Part shown: positions 23,601-34,524 of the stretch, in pieces | Numbering within the stretch: position 1 is the stretch's first letter | Layout of the letters: every line of letters begins with the position of its first letter | From: Podospora pseudoanserina | Taxonomy: Eukaryota; Ascomycota; Sordariomycetes; Sordariales; Podosporaceae | Direction of reading: 5' to 3' | NCBI RefSeq assembly: GCF_035222485.1 | Contig: NC_085921.1 | Coordinates: forward strand, 620,001 to 684,000 | Length of the DNA stretch: 64,000 bases | Made by a program: the position numbers and the translations under genes | Notes under the pieces: generated by a model | Told to the model about the DNA's origin: nothing | The model's database searches: none | The model's input: the letters and a program-made list of their open reading frames with translations, nothing else

Positions 23601-26136
23601 TGCAAGAGGTCTTTATGGGCTTTCCGGGGGGGCAAAAGTAACACGGTATATAGAACACATTCCAACCACCCGTATCCAACTCACACATTTAATCTATTCG
23701 TACACGTCCGGAGGCCGAGCGGCAGCATGTCAGCATCACCACCCGCTCATAAGTTCGCAGCTGACTGATTCCATGGACAAATGGATTCGGACTGAACAAC
23801 ATGATGTGGGGCCAGGCATGGCTGCTACTAGAAGAAGCTGCCCATAGCCACATGGCTCAACATTCTTGCATCTACACTACAGGAGTCTGCCGGCGTATAA
23901 TAGAGACAAGTCTATTGGCTAAGAAATCTCTTTACACTACAGCTCCCGCTCTGAGAAAGAACCCGGGAGGAAATGCGTTATTCCCCGGCCAATTCTTGCA
24001 GAAAAGGTGCCGGCGCTTAGAGGACGGCAAAGCTTCCTTGTTGGGAACCGTTCTTATCAGCTTATCTGATAGGTATCTATATACCCACCAGTTCGGGCAC
24101 CAGAGCCTTAGTCCAAGCAATCTGCTTGTAAGTCCGGTGGCATGCTCTCAACGTTCGACTAGTAGGTATCACTCTACCTACCTGCTTGTCTGAACAGGAG
24201 AGGCAATGGCTTGAGGTGATAGCGTGGGCTGTAAGCATCATCCCCCCCCAGGCTGCTGCTCATCATCAGTTGTTCATTTTGTTGCGCACCCCACTCTCTC
24301 TTGGACGGGAGGAGAGTGTTTTCTCACCCCCGCCCCCTCTTCTCTGTTTTTTTCTCCCCACTGGTAGCTCATGGCCAGTGCGACGTTGAAGACGTGTACC
24401 CGGGCTCTCGACTGGACGGACTGCCCACACGCCTCCCTGGGTGAGGGCTGCTGTTCCACCGCGGGCCACTAAACACGGCCGCTTACGCACACGCCCCATG
24501 ATCCCGGTCGCGGCCCACATCCCAACCTCCCGTCTCCAGTCAGATTCGCTCAGAAGTTGTTTTCCCTGGTCGAGCCAGGCCCGGACAACAAACCACACCC
24601 TAACCTCCTCTAGCTTAGCCCCATCCTCCATCCCCATCCCCATTTGCCTTCCCCATTGCCTTCCCCTCTCTCCCTCATCACTCTCGTCTCTCGTGTCTTC
24701 AGCAGTTGTTGGAAACCAATATCAATGGAGAGTAGTGAATGATGGAGGATAGAGAAGTAGAAAGACATTTAGCTGAAGGATGGCGTAGTAAACAACAGAG
24801 TTCTCGTAGCGGGTAGCCTGGAAAGAAAACGAGAAGCTAACACCGTTGGCCCCTGCTCGCTTGTGTGCTCGGCGGAGGACACTTGCTGCTACCCTGGTTT
24901 GCTGCCCTTGCTCCTTGCACACTTGCTGGGGCCCTTTCGCGAAGGTCCCTGCCAGCACCACCCGGCACCACCACCCAGCATTTGGTTTTTGGTGCTCTGC
25001 TCCAGGCCTTGCTCGCCTTTTCGCCCTTTTTTTCTGCCAATCTAAGACCTTTCCGGTACTGTCTTTGGGCCATACCCCTCTTGAATGGTCGGCTGGCGAG
25101 CGAGCGGACCAGGGCAACACCGGTACGTACAGCTCAGAGAGAGCGGAACGGGACACCGGGCCAGGCTGGACGAGAGAGAAGAGAGAGCTCAGTTGTTTTC
25201 TCTGCTGGGGGGGGGAGACACCCCGGCAAGCCCACAGAGAGCTGATCGTCCTCTCACCACCACCACCTAAATCAGGCCGCATCCCTTCCTCCTCCTTCTC
25301 TTCCCTCCTCCTCACCACCGCTCCACCGACCTCCCCCAAATTTTTTTTTCTCTCTTTTGGCTTTTGAAAGAGGCAGGAACGTCTGAGAGGCGAGGAACAG
25401 GTACGATCCGATCCGCACACGCACAGTTTTTCTCTTATCCACGCCCACGCCCATGCCCATGCCCACGGCCCCGTCCCCCGCCCCAATTTGTCTCGCTTTT
25501 TATTTTTTTTATTTTTTATTTTTTATTTTTTACTGCTTGCTTGCTGGCCGTCCTGAAAAATTCTCCATCCCTTTTCTTTGCTCTGCCTCATGCTTTGCTC
25601 TCTCATCTGCGTCTTGCTGCCTTGGTCATCCCAACTTTTTTTTTGGTTGTGCGCCTACCGATTTTGGAGCTAACCGAACCTGCATGAGCAGTTGTGCTGA
25701 GTCCCGACACCCCGAGTTGCTTGCCGGTTTAACTGGAGGGTCGAGCTACGAACAGAGCGCAAAAACGTTGTCGAGAGGGCCAAAAAGAACGCAATCAGGG
25801 ACACCCAAAGCTTATCCCAACCCCAACCGCGTGTCTTTATCGTTGAGTTCAAACGTTGGTCGAGATCACCTGCAATTCTCATCTACCGCTGTTACTTCTG
25901 CATCCCACCTGCTGGTACCACCGCCTGCATAAAGTATCTTCGACCGCCCCTCGCCACCAAAGCATTGGACAGCCAGCCAGGCCCGACATCACAGAGATCC
26001 GCTTTCTCCCTCCATCTGAAGCTCGACTTCCTCGACGACTGCCTCGCGTCCGCTCACAAACACGTCCTTGGTCTTGTCCAGTGATCTGGTCTTGTTGTCA
26101 AATCCAACCAACAGCTACCGCGTCCAGCATTTTGCT

Positions 26137-26148
26137 ATGCTGGTTTGA
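26137..26148 (+). promoter_or_regulatory. Three-codon upstream ORF in the presumed stuA leader
   Basis: ATG CTG GTT TGA, about 650 bases upstream of the StuA start used here. Mini-ORFs in the leader are known to control translation of Aspergillus nidulans stuA. That this segment is in the mature leader is inferred. Confidence 0.35.
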
Positions 26149-26421
26149 TCGTGATCGCGGATTCCCATATCGCAACCACGCACCCGAGAAGAAAAAAAAG
26201 GTTCGACCTATACCAACGTTCCTGGCGCCTACCGAGACTAGTACTCGACGCGCAGTCTCTTTTGGAGGAGCCCGAGAAAGTCAATTGGAGCTAACCATTG
26301 TCTCAGCTACCCAATTGGGCCACTCTAGAGAGCTTGTCGTGCCATAAAGCCTGACTGTCTCGTCTTGTCCCCCTCCTCGGCCCGACAGTAGTCTCCATCG
26401 TGGAGACTGGCGGTTACGTGA

Positions 26422-26796
26422 CCGCAAACTCAGATTCACCCAGCTTCGAGAAATACCGAAAAGCTGGATCTCCCGTCGATCTCACAAGGGCATACCCGGG
26501 GTCCGTCCACCGAAGTGCCGTACTATCATCAGCAGCGACCGTTGTATGTGAACGAGAGACTGCCATCTTTACCTTTGCCGCAGCCTCCCCAGGCATATTC
26601 CTCGAGCGGTTCGTCACCCCGGGTAAGCTCGATATCATCTGCTGCAAGCTCCCACCTTGGTTCGCAGTCGTCCTTCACCTCAGCTGCGTCCTCCAACGGC
26701 CCCAAGACCCCAGGCACGCTTTCCCCAACGCTTCCGGGTAACTCTGTACCAGGCCCGCAGAGTCAAGGACATCCGGGATACGAGCATTACCCAGCG
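26422..26796 (+). other. Open in-frame extension ahead of the StuA start, without ATG
   Basis: The StuA reading frame continues upstream of Met 26797 for 125 codons to a TGA at 26419. No ATG occurs in this stretch. Its translation is Ser/Pro/Gln-rich and resembles transcription-factor linker sequence (VPYYHQQRPLYVNERLPSLP; PKTPGTLSPTLPGNSVPGP), not a random open frame. It could be coding in a longer isoform that begins in an upstream exon (an acceptor-like CTCAG ends at 26433) or at a near-cognate codon such as GTG 26515. It could equally be an untranslated leader free of stops by chance. Confidence 0.45.
26546..26551 (+). promoter_or_regulatory. Start-stop element (ATG TGA) in the presumed stuA leader
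   Basis: An ATG directly followed by TGA, out of frame with StuA, about 250 bases before the main ATG. Minimal start-stop elements can stall or recycle ribosomes in other systems. The effect here is inferred and depends on this sequence being leader and not coding. Confidence 0.35.
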
Positions 26797-28807
26797 ATGC
26801 AAAGTGGAACGGAGATGTACTACCAACCGGCACCTCACATGTCTACCGGCCAACAGCCGCCCCCGCAGACTGTCACTTCTCACTACGGCCAACAACAACC
26901 ACCTCTGTTACACCCAGGTCCTCCTCAATACCCCCCAGCTCCCTATGGAAGTCAGTACGGTTACGGAAATGGCCTTGCCTCTCCGCAGACAGGACCGCCC
27001 TCGGTGTCAAACCCGATGGGTGGTGGTCAGCCAGTCCTCCCTCTCCCCGGCGTGAACCAGCCAGGCATGCCCAACAACGCATACACGGCCGGCTTCGATA
27101 CGACTGGCCAAGTCGCGCCACCGGGCATGAAACCCCGCGTGACAGCAACGCTTTGGGAAGATGAGGGCAGCCTGTGCTTCCAGGTCGAGGCTCGCGGCAT
27201 CTGCGTCGCCCGCAGAGAAGGTTTGTTAATCCATTGTCCAAGCCATGGCACCGCCTCTGTTTGCTAACTCTGTCGCCCAGACAACCACATGATCAATGGT
27301 ACCAAGTTGTTGAACGTGGCAGGAATGACACGTGGGAGACGCGATGGTATCTTGAAAAGCGAGAAGGTCAGACATGTGGTCAAGATTGGCCCCATGCATT
27401 TGAAGGGTGTCTGGTGAGTGTGGCTCGCTCTTGGTGGCGTGAGGTGACCTGCTAACATGGTTCTTTAGGATCCCATTTGACAGAGCTTTGGAGTTTGCCA
27501 ACAAGGAGAAGATCACCGAGCTTTTGTACCCCCTATTTGTGCACAACATCAGCTCCCTGCTTTATCACCCTGCGAACCAAAGTCGGGCCAACCAGGTTTT
27601 GACCGCAACGGCAGAGCGCCGGAAGCAGGATAGTCTGCGCGCAGGTCAACCACCAAATGGCCTGCCGTCTATTCAGCAGCAGCCGCAGCACCACCATCAC
27701 TCGATGTCCCTTCCCGGTCCTCAAGCTCCTCTCCCATCGCATTCCAGCATGGGCCGCCCCTCGATTGATCGCGCGCACCCCTTCCCCACCCCTCCCACCA
27801 GCGCTTCCAGTGTGATGGGTCCTATGGGTGCCTCTGAGAACTTTCAATGGAGCCAGCAGAGCATGAACAACGGCCAGACGAGTCAGATCTCGATTGACAC
27901 CACTTTGAGCAACAATGCCCGGTCGTTACCCAACACACCTGCGACCACGCCTCCCGGGTCTACCCTTCAAAGCATGCAGAATTACCCCCCGGTCAGCCAA
28001 CCATATGACAGCTCGCGCCAAATGTACCAGGCACCGCCCCCGCAACAGTCCTCGTACACTTCTGCGAACTCCAGCACCCAGGAAAGATCCATCTACGGCC
28101 AGTCCAACTACGTAAAAACTGAAATGGCCCCCCCGGCCGGTCGCGCCACGGGCCAGGGAAACGAGCAGGGTGACTCGAAGCCGCAGAATGGGCTGATGCA
28201 CGGCGAAAACCAACCTGCCTCTGGACAGGAAGAGGAAGCCGACCACGAGCATGACCCCGAGTACACTCACGACAGCGGGGCCTATGACGCAAACCGCAAC
28301 TCGTACAACTACAGCAACCCCCAAGTGGCCTCGTTACCAAACGACCACGCTCATTTGTCTCCCGAGATCTCTGGTTCTCCCCACCAAGCTGGTTCCGGAA
28401 GAGCGACTCCTAGGACCGCCGCTGCCCCGCAATCATACTATGCCCAGCAAGGTTACCACACACCACCGCGCGCACCCGGTCAACCGTCAAGCAATCTCTA
28501 TAGCGTGATGAGCAGCGACCGCAATGCTCCCAACGGAACCAACGGCAGTGACGTCTATGCCAGCCAGCCGGACATGAACTCGATGCCAAACGGCTATGCG
28601 CCCCAACCACCAGTGCTGAATGGCTCAACATCCTTGAAGCGCGGTAGAGACGACGATGACGACAGACCGAGCAGCGGCGGTGGCGGCATGTCAATGGACA
28701 TGAAGAGACGCAAGATGCTTGATGGCAGCGGGTCGATGCCATCACCCACTTTCAACCCCCCCATGGCGCAACCTGCTTCTACCATTCCTTCACAAAGACG
28801 GAGGTAA
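26797..28807 (+). CDS. stuA: APSES transcription factor StuA/ASM-1
   Basis: Exons 26797-27220, 27281-27413 and 27469-28807 give 631 residues; both introns (60 and 55 nt) carry GCTAAC branch sites and fall in the positions that interrupt the APSES domain. The start [10 protein letters not shown] corresponds to the N-terminus of Neurospora ASM-1. A Gln/Pro-rich N-terminus leads to the APSES DNA-binding domain (about 112-218: [58 protein letters not shown]). The tail contains [19 protein letters not shown], an acidic [16 protein letters not shown] block, and a bipartite nuclear signal (KRGRDDDD ... KRRK). StuA-class factors bind (A/T)CGCG(T/A)N(A/C) and control asexual development, sexual fruiting and ascospore maturation; asm-1 is the locus in which meiotic transvection was described in Neurospora. 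The frame stays open upstream of this ATG, so a longer form is possible. Confidence 0.95.
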
Positions 28808-31100
28808 TACGGCGATAGCATTTTGATTTTCGCGACGAGTACCATCATTAGCGGCGTTGGCGGGACATTGTGAGTCTGAACACGAGACGAACCGGATAGT
28901 GAGAGACGGGTACTTCTGTCCAAGCTCTCTTTGCAGAACCAGACGGCAAGCTAGTTCTGTAAAAGCGAAGGCAGAGACCAGACGCACCAAACACACATAC
29001 ACCCACACTCCTTGCTCGTTTTCTGTGCAAAATCTTGCTTTTTCGTACTCGCTCAAGACGAACGACCAACAACGAAGGGCTCTTTTTTTTCCCTGGGAGG
29101 GCCCGGGTTCTCAAGGACGATTGCTCAGGCGAGCAAAACAGCTGACGATTCTCTTTGTTGGATGCTTGCTGATATGGCTGTACATGGCTGATGAATTAAC
29201 GGATTTTTTTGCATGGGCTGGCTAGGCGGGTCTAATCACTAAAGAGGATGGGCCAGGGGGGTGAGAGCAGCTTCTCTCATCCCTTGGGTTCGGGATGACA
29301 TTTTTTTCTTCTCACTCGCCAAAAAACAAAGAAGGTTTTTGTCGGAACCGTCGCCTGTTTATGATCCTAGGCGCGGAGGCGGCAAAGAAATGTGACGATA
29401 AAACTGGACTGGACCTTTTTTTCTGCTTCTCTAGGGCTGGGGCTGCTGCTGTCGGGTTTCGTGGGGGGACAAACAGCGACGATTACTCGACATAGAGTCG
29501 AGGATATCAGAGGATGTCGATTAGGGGATGTGCTCGCACTGGTTGATTGGTCAGCGATGAAAGTCCTGGTTGACTTGGCTGGTGTGGTGGCATAGGATCT
29601 GTTTGTTGCCGTTATAAACTGTTTCCCATCTTCTGTATGATTGTTCGAGTTGGTCGGTGAGCGTTCCGGACATGATGGAAGAAGGAAAGGCGGTTAGCGG
29701 GATCAGATGAGCGAAAGCAGCAGCTGCAGCAGCGGTCGCCTATGAGTGAGAAAGCGGTTCAACAGACTTTTTTTTCTCTCTACTCTCTTATCCATTGTTC
29801 ATTTTTCCTAGCTCATGACGCTTATGACCAATGACTCTCGAATATTATTCTTCTCTTTTTTCTCTCTCTTTCAATTGCTTCAAACAAAAGTTGCGGGGGG
29901 GGGTACGATGGAAGGGGATGGGATAGGGGAAGGCGTGAGGGGGTTAGGGGTTGTTGTTGTTGCTGTTGTTGTGTGTATGTTGCTGCTGACTGATGATGAT
30001 GTCAAATGATGGATGGTTTTTCTTTTTGATGTCGTCGCGCGTTGGAAATGGTTGATGGACTGGAAATGGTTGATGGGGTTTTGGTGGGAAGGGGGATGGA
30101 TGTTTTTTTTTTTTTTTTGATTGTTTTTTCTGTTGTGTTTTTTTGGTTCTTGAGGTTTTTATCAGAGTAACGACTTTATGAGAAAAAAGAGAGATTTAAA
30201 GTTTACAACAACCCAAAAATTTTTTTTGATTGCCTTTGACAGATGCGGGATGTGAAGAAGACAGGAGAGGAAATAGGGGGCGTGGTTTTGTGTTAGTTGA
30301 TTTTGTCTTGAGATAAGTGCTGTGGTTTTGGTTGGTTTTGATCAGTTGTTGACATCATCATCAGGGGCGGCAACACGGCGGCACGGTCTAGTTTGCGGCC
30401 GGTGAGACTAAGGGGATATGATTGATGGTGGGTAGGGTGGTAGGTTAACAGAGACCGCGATCAAATGTCAAGGTTGTGTTTGTAGATGTTTGTCATGGTC
30501 CTCTCATAGACTGCGAGTCTCATGTGCCGCCAATCGACGCCGGTCATGACTACTACATCCTGACCCATTTATATTCAGGGGGTTAATATACAGTCACTTG
30601 AACCTCAGGTGTAGTCCCTTGGACGAAGCTTTGTTGGGGCGGCTGTCCTTCCAATCTGTCGAAACATCTGGATGGCTATTCAAGGCATGAATGTTGAAAC
30701 GGCGGGTTTAAGGGGGGTGGAGACACATGCAAGGGACGCGCACATGTAAGGGGCAGGTCACGTGTCATAACCGTTGCTGGGCCACAGGGATAAACAGGCA
30801 CAAACGCTGGCCTGAGTCGAAATGATTGGCTGGCCAGGACCAGGTGCCGTCGCAATCAAAGCAATTTCCCCCAGAGGGACAGGCCACTGGAAGCACTATC
30901 AGCGCCATAACTCGGTGCAAGTACCACCAGCATCACAACAACATCCCACCACCGATAAATCCCTTTTTGCACAAGATTAGCTGGCTGGATTTCGGGGCTC
31001 TCTGCTTGCGATTTCTACTGACAGATTGCCTATCTGCAGCAAACCTGACGCGGATAACTGACTTGCTTTTGTCCGTGTACACACTGTGATCGACCGCAGC
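28808..31100. other. Intergenic region between stuA and the TACC-like gene
   Basis: No gene found. The left part is probably a long stuA 3' untranslated region. T-rich and G/T-rich tracts (for example about 29880-30130) and long poly-T runs fill the centre. The last 300 bases precede the next ATG and serve as its promoter and leader. Confidence 0.5.
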
Positions 31101-33734
31101 ATGGCAGCGCCGTTATCGCCGACGCCGAGCGCGGCTCTCAACTTCTCGACGCCATCGGGCAGCCTGCACCACGGCGGACCGTACGAAGCTCGACCTTATT
31201 TGATGAGGGATTCCTCCACCTCACAGCCGGACCGTTATAGCACCGAGAACGGCGCCGTCATCGTCGAGGAGCAGCAGAGCAGCAGAAACAACCACCACCA
31301 CCACCGCAGCCGCGACGGGTCGCCTACCCCGCGTGGACCCTCACCGCCCAAGGTTCGCCCTGGTTCAACCTCGCGCATCATGTCGGGCAACGAACTTTCA
31401 CCGCTCAAGATTCTGCAGTCGCACCAGCACGCGCAGGTCCAGGCGGCACACCAACAGCAAAGTACAGCCTCATCATCACAGCCCACTTCTGCCGATTCTA
31501 CTAGTAGTGGTCAACAGCCAGAAGATCTGACGTCGCCTCCTCCGCCAAGGAATTCTTCTTCCATGCCCCCGCCGCCGGCGCTGCAAAGCCCGAGAAAAGC
31601 ACCGATCAAGAGATTTCCCATCCGAGTCAACCAGCCCGGCCAGTTGTCCTCGTCCAACGAAAGCTCGCGACGCCCGTCCAACGAACGCCGCGGGTCTGAC
31701 GAGCAGCAGCAGCGATTGGGCAGCTCCATGGGATCGTCGTCCCACCGGCCGGAAAACATGCTGGAGAACGAGGGGGTGAAGCACGCGATTGAGATTTTTG
31801 AGGACGACATCAACTCTGATGATCACAACGACGGTGAGGTTGATATGGATGATAGCAACAACCGTCACAGACGGAGGGACGCAGACGGGGACGAGAGGAT
31901 GGGCATGCAGGACGAGACGACGATGGACGATGACGACATTGGCGCGAACGATACCATGACCAGCACGTTTAGCACGTTTTCTGCTGTGCCAAAGGCGACG
32001 GTTATGGGCATGAGGAGTGACAGCCCGACCAAGTTTTCCATGTCCACGTCGTCGGGGCCGACGCCGAGGGGGGGGAGGGCGAATAATGGGACGGGGGTCC
32101 CGGACCGGTCGGGCGCGCAGCAGTTGTATGACGGTGGGGGTTCGACGAATCTGATGGACTTTACGGAGAATTTGCGGTTTGGGAGTTATGGAGCTCAGCC
32201 TATGCCTTCGAGACGGGGTGGTCAGGCGTCGCTGTCGTCGTCGTCGACGTCGGGGAGGGGGGTGGGTGCTACGCCGCAGAGGAGTGGGGTTGCGAATCTG
32301 CTTGATTTTGATATCCCCCCGGCGCCGACGCCGAGGAGCGTTCCGACTATTACTCCTCGGGAGCTGGAGTCGCTCAAGTCGGGGTTTTTGTCGGAGATTT
32401 CGAGTTTGAAGGCGAGCCTTTCTGGCAAGGAGGCTGAGGTGCAGCATCTCAAGACTGCGGTGGGGGATGCGGAGAAGAGGGTGGGGGAGTGCATGGAGCA
32501 GCTTCGTGAGATTCAGGATGTGCACGAGTCCCTGACTACCGAGAAAGACTCTTGGGAGCGCCGAGGAAGGGAGATGGAGGTTGTTCTGCGGCAAGTCAAG
32601 GAAGAAATTGTCATGACCCAGCGCGAGAGAGAGGAGTTGGAATTCAAACTTCACGAATCAGAGCAGAGAAGAGAGGCAGCAGAGATGATGGCCCAGGACG
32701 CCGAGTCGAAAATGGCGGGTATGAGAGCTGGTCAGGCAGCCGGGAGCCATAACGCCCCTGGACAGGCGATCAACGCCAACAAGGAGGTCGAGTTGGCCGT
32801 CGAGCGAGTAGCCAAGGACCTCCACGCGCTTTACAAGTCCAAGCACGAGAACAAGGTTGCCGCCCTGAAAAAGAGCTACGAGACGCGCTGGGAGAAGAAA
32901 GTCCAAGGTCTGCAGGCTCAGCTGGACGAACTGACGCGAGAGAATGAGGACTTGCGTCATGGGAGGGCGAACCAGATCAACAACCTCAACCACCACCGCA
33001 TTGCCGAGCTGGAGGAGGAGCGCGCGCAGAATGCGGCTCATATCCGTGAGCTGGAAGCCGAGAGCCAGAAGTTGGAGGCTATCCTGAGGACTGTCCAGGC
33101 TGACAATGCCGAGCTGAGGCTGCTTTTGGAGAGGGAGCGGGTCGAAAAGGGGGAGCTGGTGCAGCTGGCGGAGGAGATGATGAATATGCAGGCCACCCTT
33201 GCTGCTGCTGCGCCTGCGCCGGCGCCTGCGCCGGAGCCGGAGCCGGATCCGGAGCCCGCGCATGCTCCTGCTCCTGTTAGGACGATCAAGTCCCCTTCTC
33301 CTGAGCCAGCGCCAGTTGTTGGGCCTACGCCGAGCAAGACGCTGAATCGGAGGCAGAGCATGCTTGGTGGACCTGCAAAGACGCCTGGTACCGGGCTGGG
33401 AGTGAGATCGAGCATGCCGCCGCCCAGTAGGTCTACTGGGTTGGGGGTCACGGATGAGAATCATGCTCCTCCCACGGGGAATAATTTCCGGATGAGCGTC
33501 GGGCCAGGCGGGTTCAGAGCTTCTGGATTGAGGGCTCCGGGAGGAGGCCCGCAAAAGATGGGACTGGCGAGGAGCGGGAGTGTAGCTGGGCCGCATGAGA
33601 GGACCAAGAGCTCGAGCAGCGGCACTGGAGGACTACCCCGCCCCGGATCGGGGCAAGGGAGGGGGTTGATGGGGAGTATTGAGAAGATGGGCGGCGGTGG
33701 GTACAGCAGCGGTTATGGGAGGAGAAATGACTGA
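31101..33734 (+). CDS. Fungal TACC/Slk19-type spindle and kinetochore coiled-coil protein
   Basis: One exon of 877 residues from ATG 31101; the frame is open five codons further up but only to a GTG. The N-terminal half is disordered, Ser/Pro/Gln-rich, with short conserved-looking patches (ELSPLKILQ, RKAPIKRFPIRV, GVKHAIEIFEDD) and many SP/TP sites, as expected of a CDK substrate. The C-terminal half has two long coiled coils (about 416-545 and 560-700); the second, with VERVAKDLHALYKSKHENKV and KKSYETRWEKKV, matches the fungal TACC/Slk19 kinetochore domain. A Pro/Ala/Glu repeat (PAPAPAPEPEPDPEPA) and a basic Gly/Ser tail follow. Family members (Alp7/Mia1, Slk19) act in microtubule attachment, spindle pole and midzone stability. 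The exact orthology is inferred from the coiled coil alone. Confidence 0.75.
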   Translation: MAAPLSPTPSAALNFSTPSGSLHHGGPYEARPYLMRDSSTSQPDRYSTENGAVIVEEQQSSRNNHHHHRSRDGSPTPRGPSPPKVRPGSTSRIMSGNELSPLKILQSHQHAQVQAAHQQQSTASSSQPTSADSTSSGQQPEDLTSPPPPRNSSSMPPPPALQSPRKAPIKRFPIRVNQPGQLSSSNESSRRPSNERRGSDEQQQRLGSSMGSSSHRPENMLENEGVKHAIEIFEDDINSDDHNDGEVDMDDSNNRHRRRDADGDERMGMQDETTMDDDDIGANDTMTSTFSTFSAVPKATVMGMRSDSPTKFSMSTSSGPTPRGGRANNGTGVPDRSGAQQLYDGGGSTNLMDFTENLRFGSYGAQPMPSRRGGQASLSSSSTSGRGVGATPQRSGVANLLDFDIPPAPTPRSVPTITPRELESLKSGFLSEISSLKASLSGKEAEVQHLKTAVGDAEKRVGECMEQLREIQDVHESLTTEKDSWERRGREMEVVLRQVKEEIVMTQREREELEFKLHESEQRREAAEMMAQDAESKMAGMRAGQAAGSHNAPGQAINANKEVELAVERVAKDLHALYKSKHENKVAALKKSYETRWEKKVQGLQAQLDELTRENEDLRHGRANQINNLNHHRIAELEEERAQNAAHIRELEAESQKLEAILRTVQADNAELRLLLERERVEKGELVQLAEEMMNMQATLAAAAPAPAPAPEPEPDPEPAHAPAPVRTIKSPSPEPAPVVGPTPSKTLNRRQSMLGGPAKTPGTGLGVRSSMPPPSRSTGLGVTDENHAPPTGNNFRMSVGPGGFRASGLRAPGGGPQKMGLARSGSVAGPHERTKSSSSGTGGLPRPGSGQGRGLMGSIEKMGGGGYSSGYGRRND

Positions 33735-34524
33735 GGGATGGGTTATGAGATGATGATGCCTTGTACGGATTTTGACGATTTTTTCTTTTTCTTTTACAGC
33801 TTTGATTCTGTTTTGTTGTTGTTTGTTGCAAAAAGACTTTGGCGTGTGGGGCGGGAAGAGAGAGGTGGGAGTTGCTGCGTGTTTGTTGGTTGACTGTCAT
33901 TCTCGATTTGTTTTTCTACAAGGCCATACTGGCGGTGTGGGCAATGGGTTCTTGAGGTATTTTCGAAGGAGGAAAAAAGTTAAAGTCAGTCATGGAGGGA
34001 GGGGTAAAGGCGGCGTACGTAGTAGGGAAAGATATTTCAGATACCCCCCCTTTGCATATAGGCCATTAGCTATTTCATGGTTTCTTTTCTTTTTTTCCCC
34101 CCCCAAGGCTTGTACTGTTGATCTTTCGTGTTTCTTGGGATGGGTGGTGCTTGTCCGGTTTCTGGCTATGATAGACATGTTCGCGGCGGATTGATTTGGG
34201 GCTTGTATCCAGTATCATAAAGGCATCTTCCCTTGTTAAGATCGTAAATTTATTGTGTAGTCATTCATCTAGTTTCTGCCACTGGATATATATCTCATGT
34301 CGGTCTGGTCTTGGACGAACAAGTATTGAAACCTCTCAAAAGGTTGTAATCTATTAATAATTATTCATCAAAAAGTTTCAGCTAGGTCTCCTAAGCTAGG
34401 TATCAGGTAGGTATCAGGGCCTCGTCTACAAGTCGTGCGGTCGTTTGATAGTCATAAGTAATATACACGCGCCCCCGCCCCCCCCAACCTTTTCCCCTTT
34501 TTCTAACTCCAATTCTTTGTCTCC
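33735..34524. other. Convergent intergenic region
   Basis: Shared 3' flank of the TACC-like gene (plus) and the transporter gene (minus). It contains T-rich and A+T-rich stretches suited to 3'-end formation and TAGGTA-type motifs at 34396-34415. No gene seen. Confidence 0.5.

Larger units (their letters stand above)
12551..26421. other. About 13.9-kb region without supportable genes, upstream of stuA
   Basis: No frame on either strand shows a recognisable domain, a convincing start with spliceable exons, or protein-like codon use; the longest (226 codons at 15648, 254 codons minus at 24722) are low-complexity or arise from lack of stops in GC-rich DNA. The first 300 bases are the BRCT gene promoter. 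The segment holds microsatellite clusters at 15.7-16.3 kb, a (GAT)n tract at 20.6 kb, scattered TACCTACC motifs and long CT/CA-rich tracts, particularly 24.2-26.4 kb. The last kilobases probably are the promoter and transcribed leader of the StuA gene. I see no recognisable transposon. Confidence 0.6.

Noticed and set aside
24722-25486. 254-codon minus frame near the StuA leader
   Set aside because: Low-complexity complement of CT-rich leader sequence; nothing resembling a domain.
31476-32654. 392-codon antisense frame within the TACC-like gene
   Set aside because: Arg/His/Leu-rich shadow of the well-supported sense frame.
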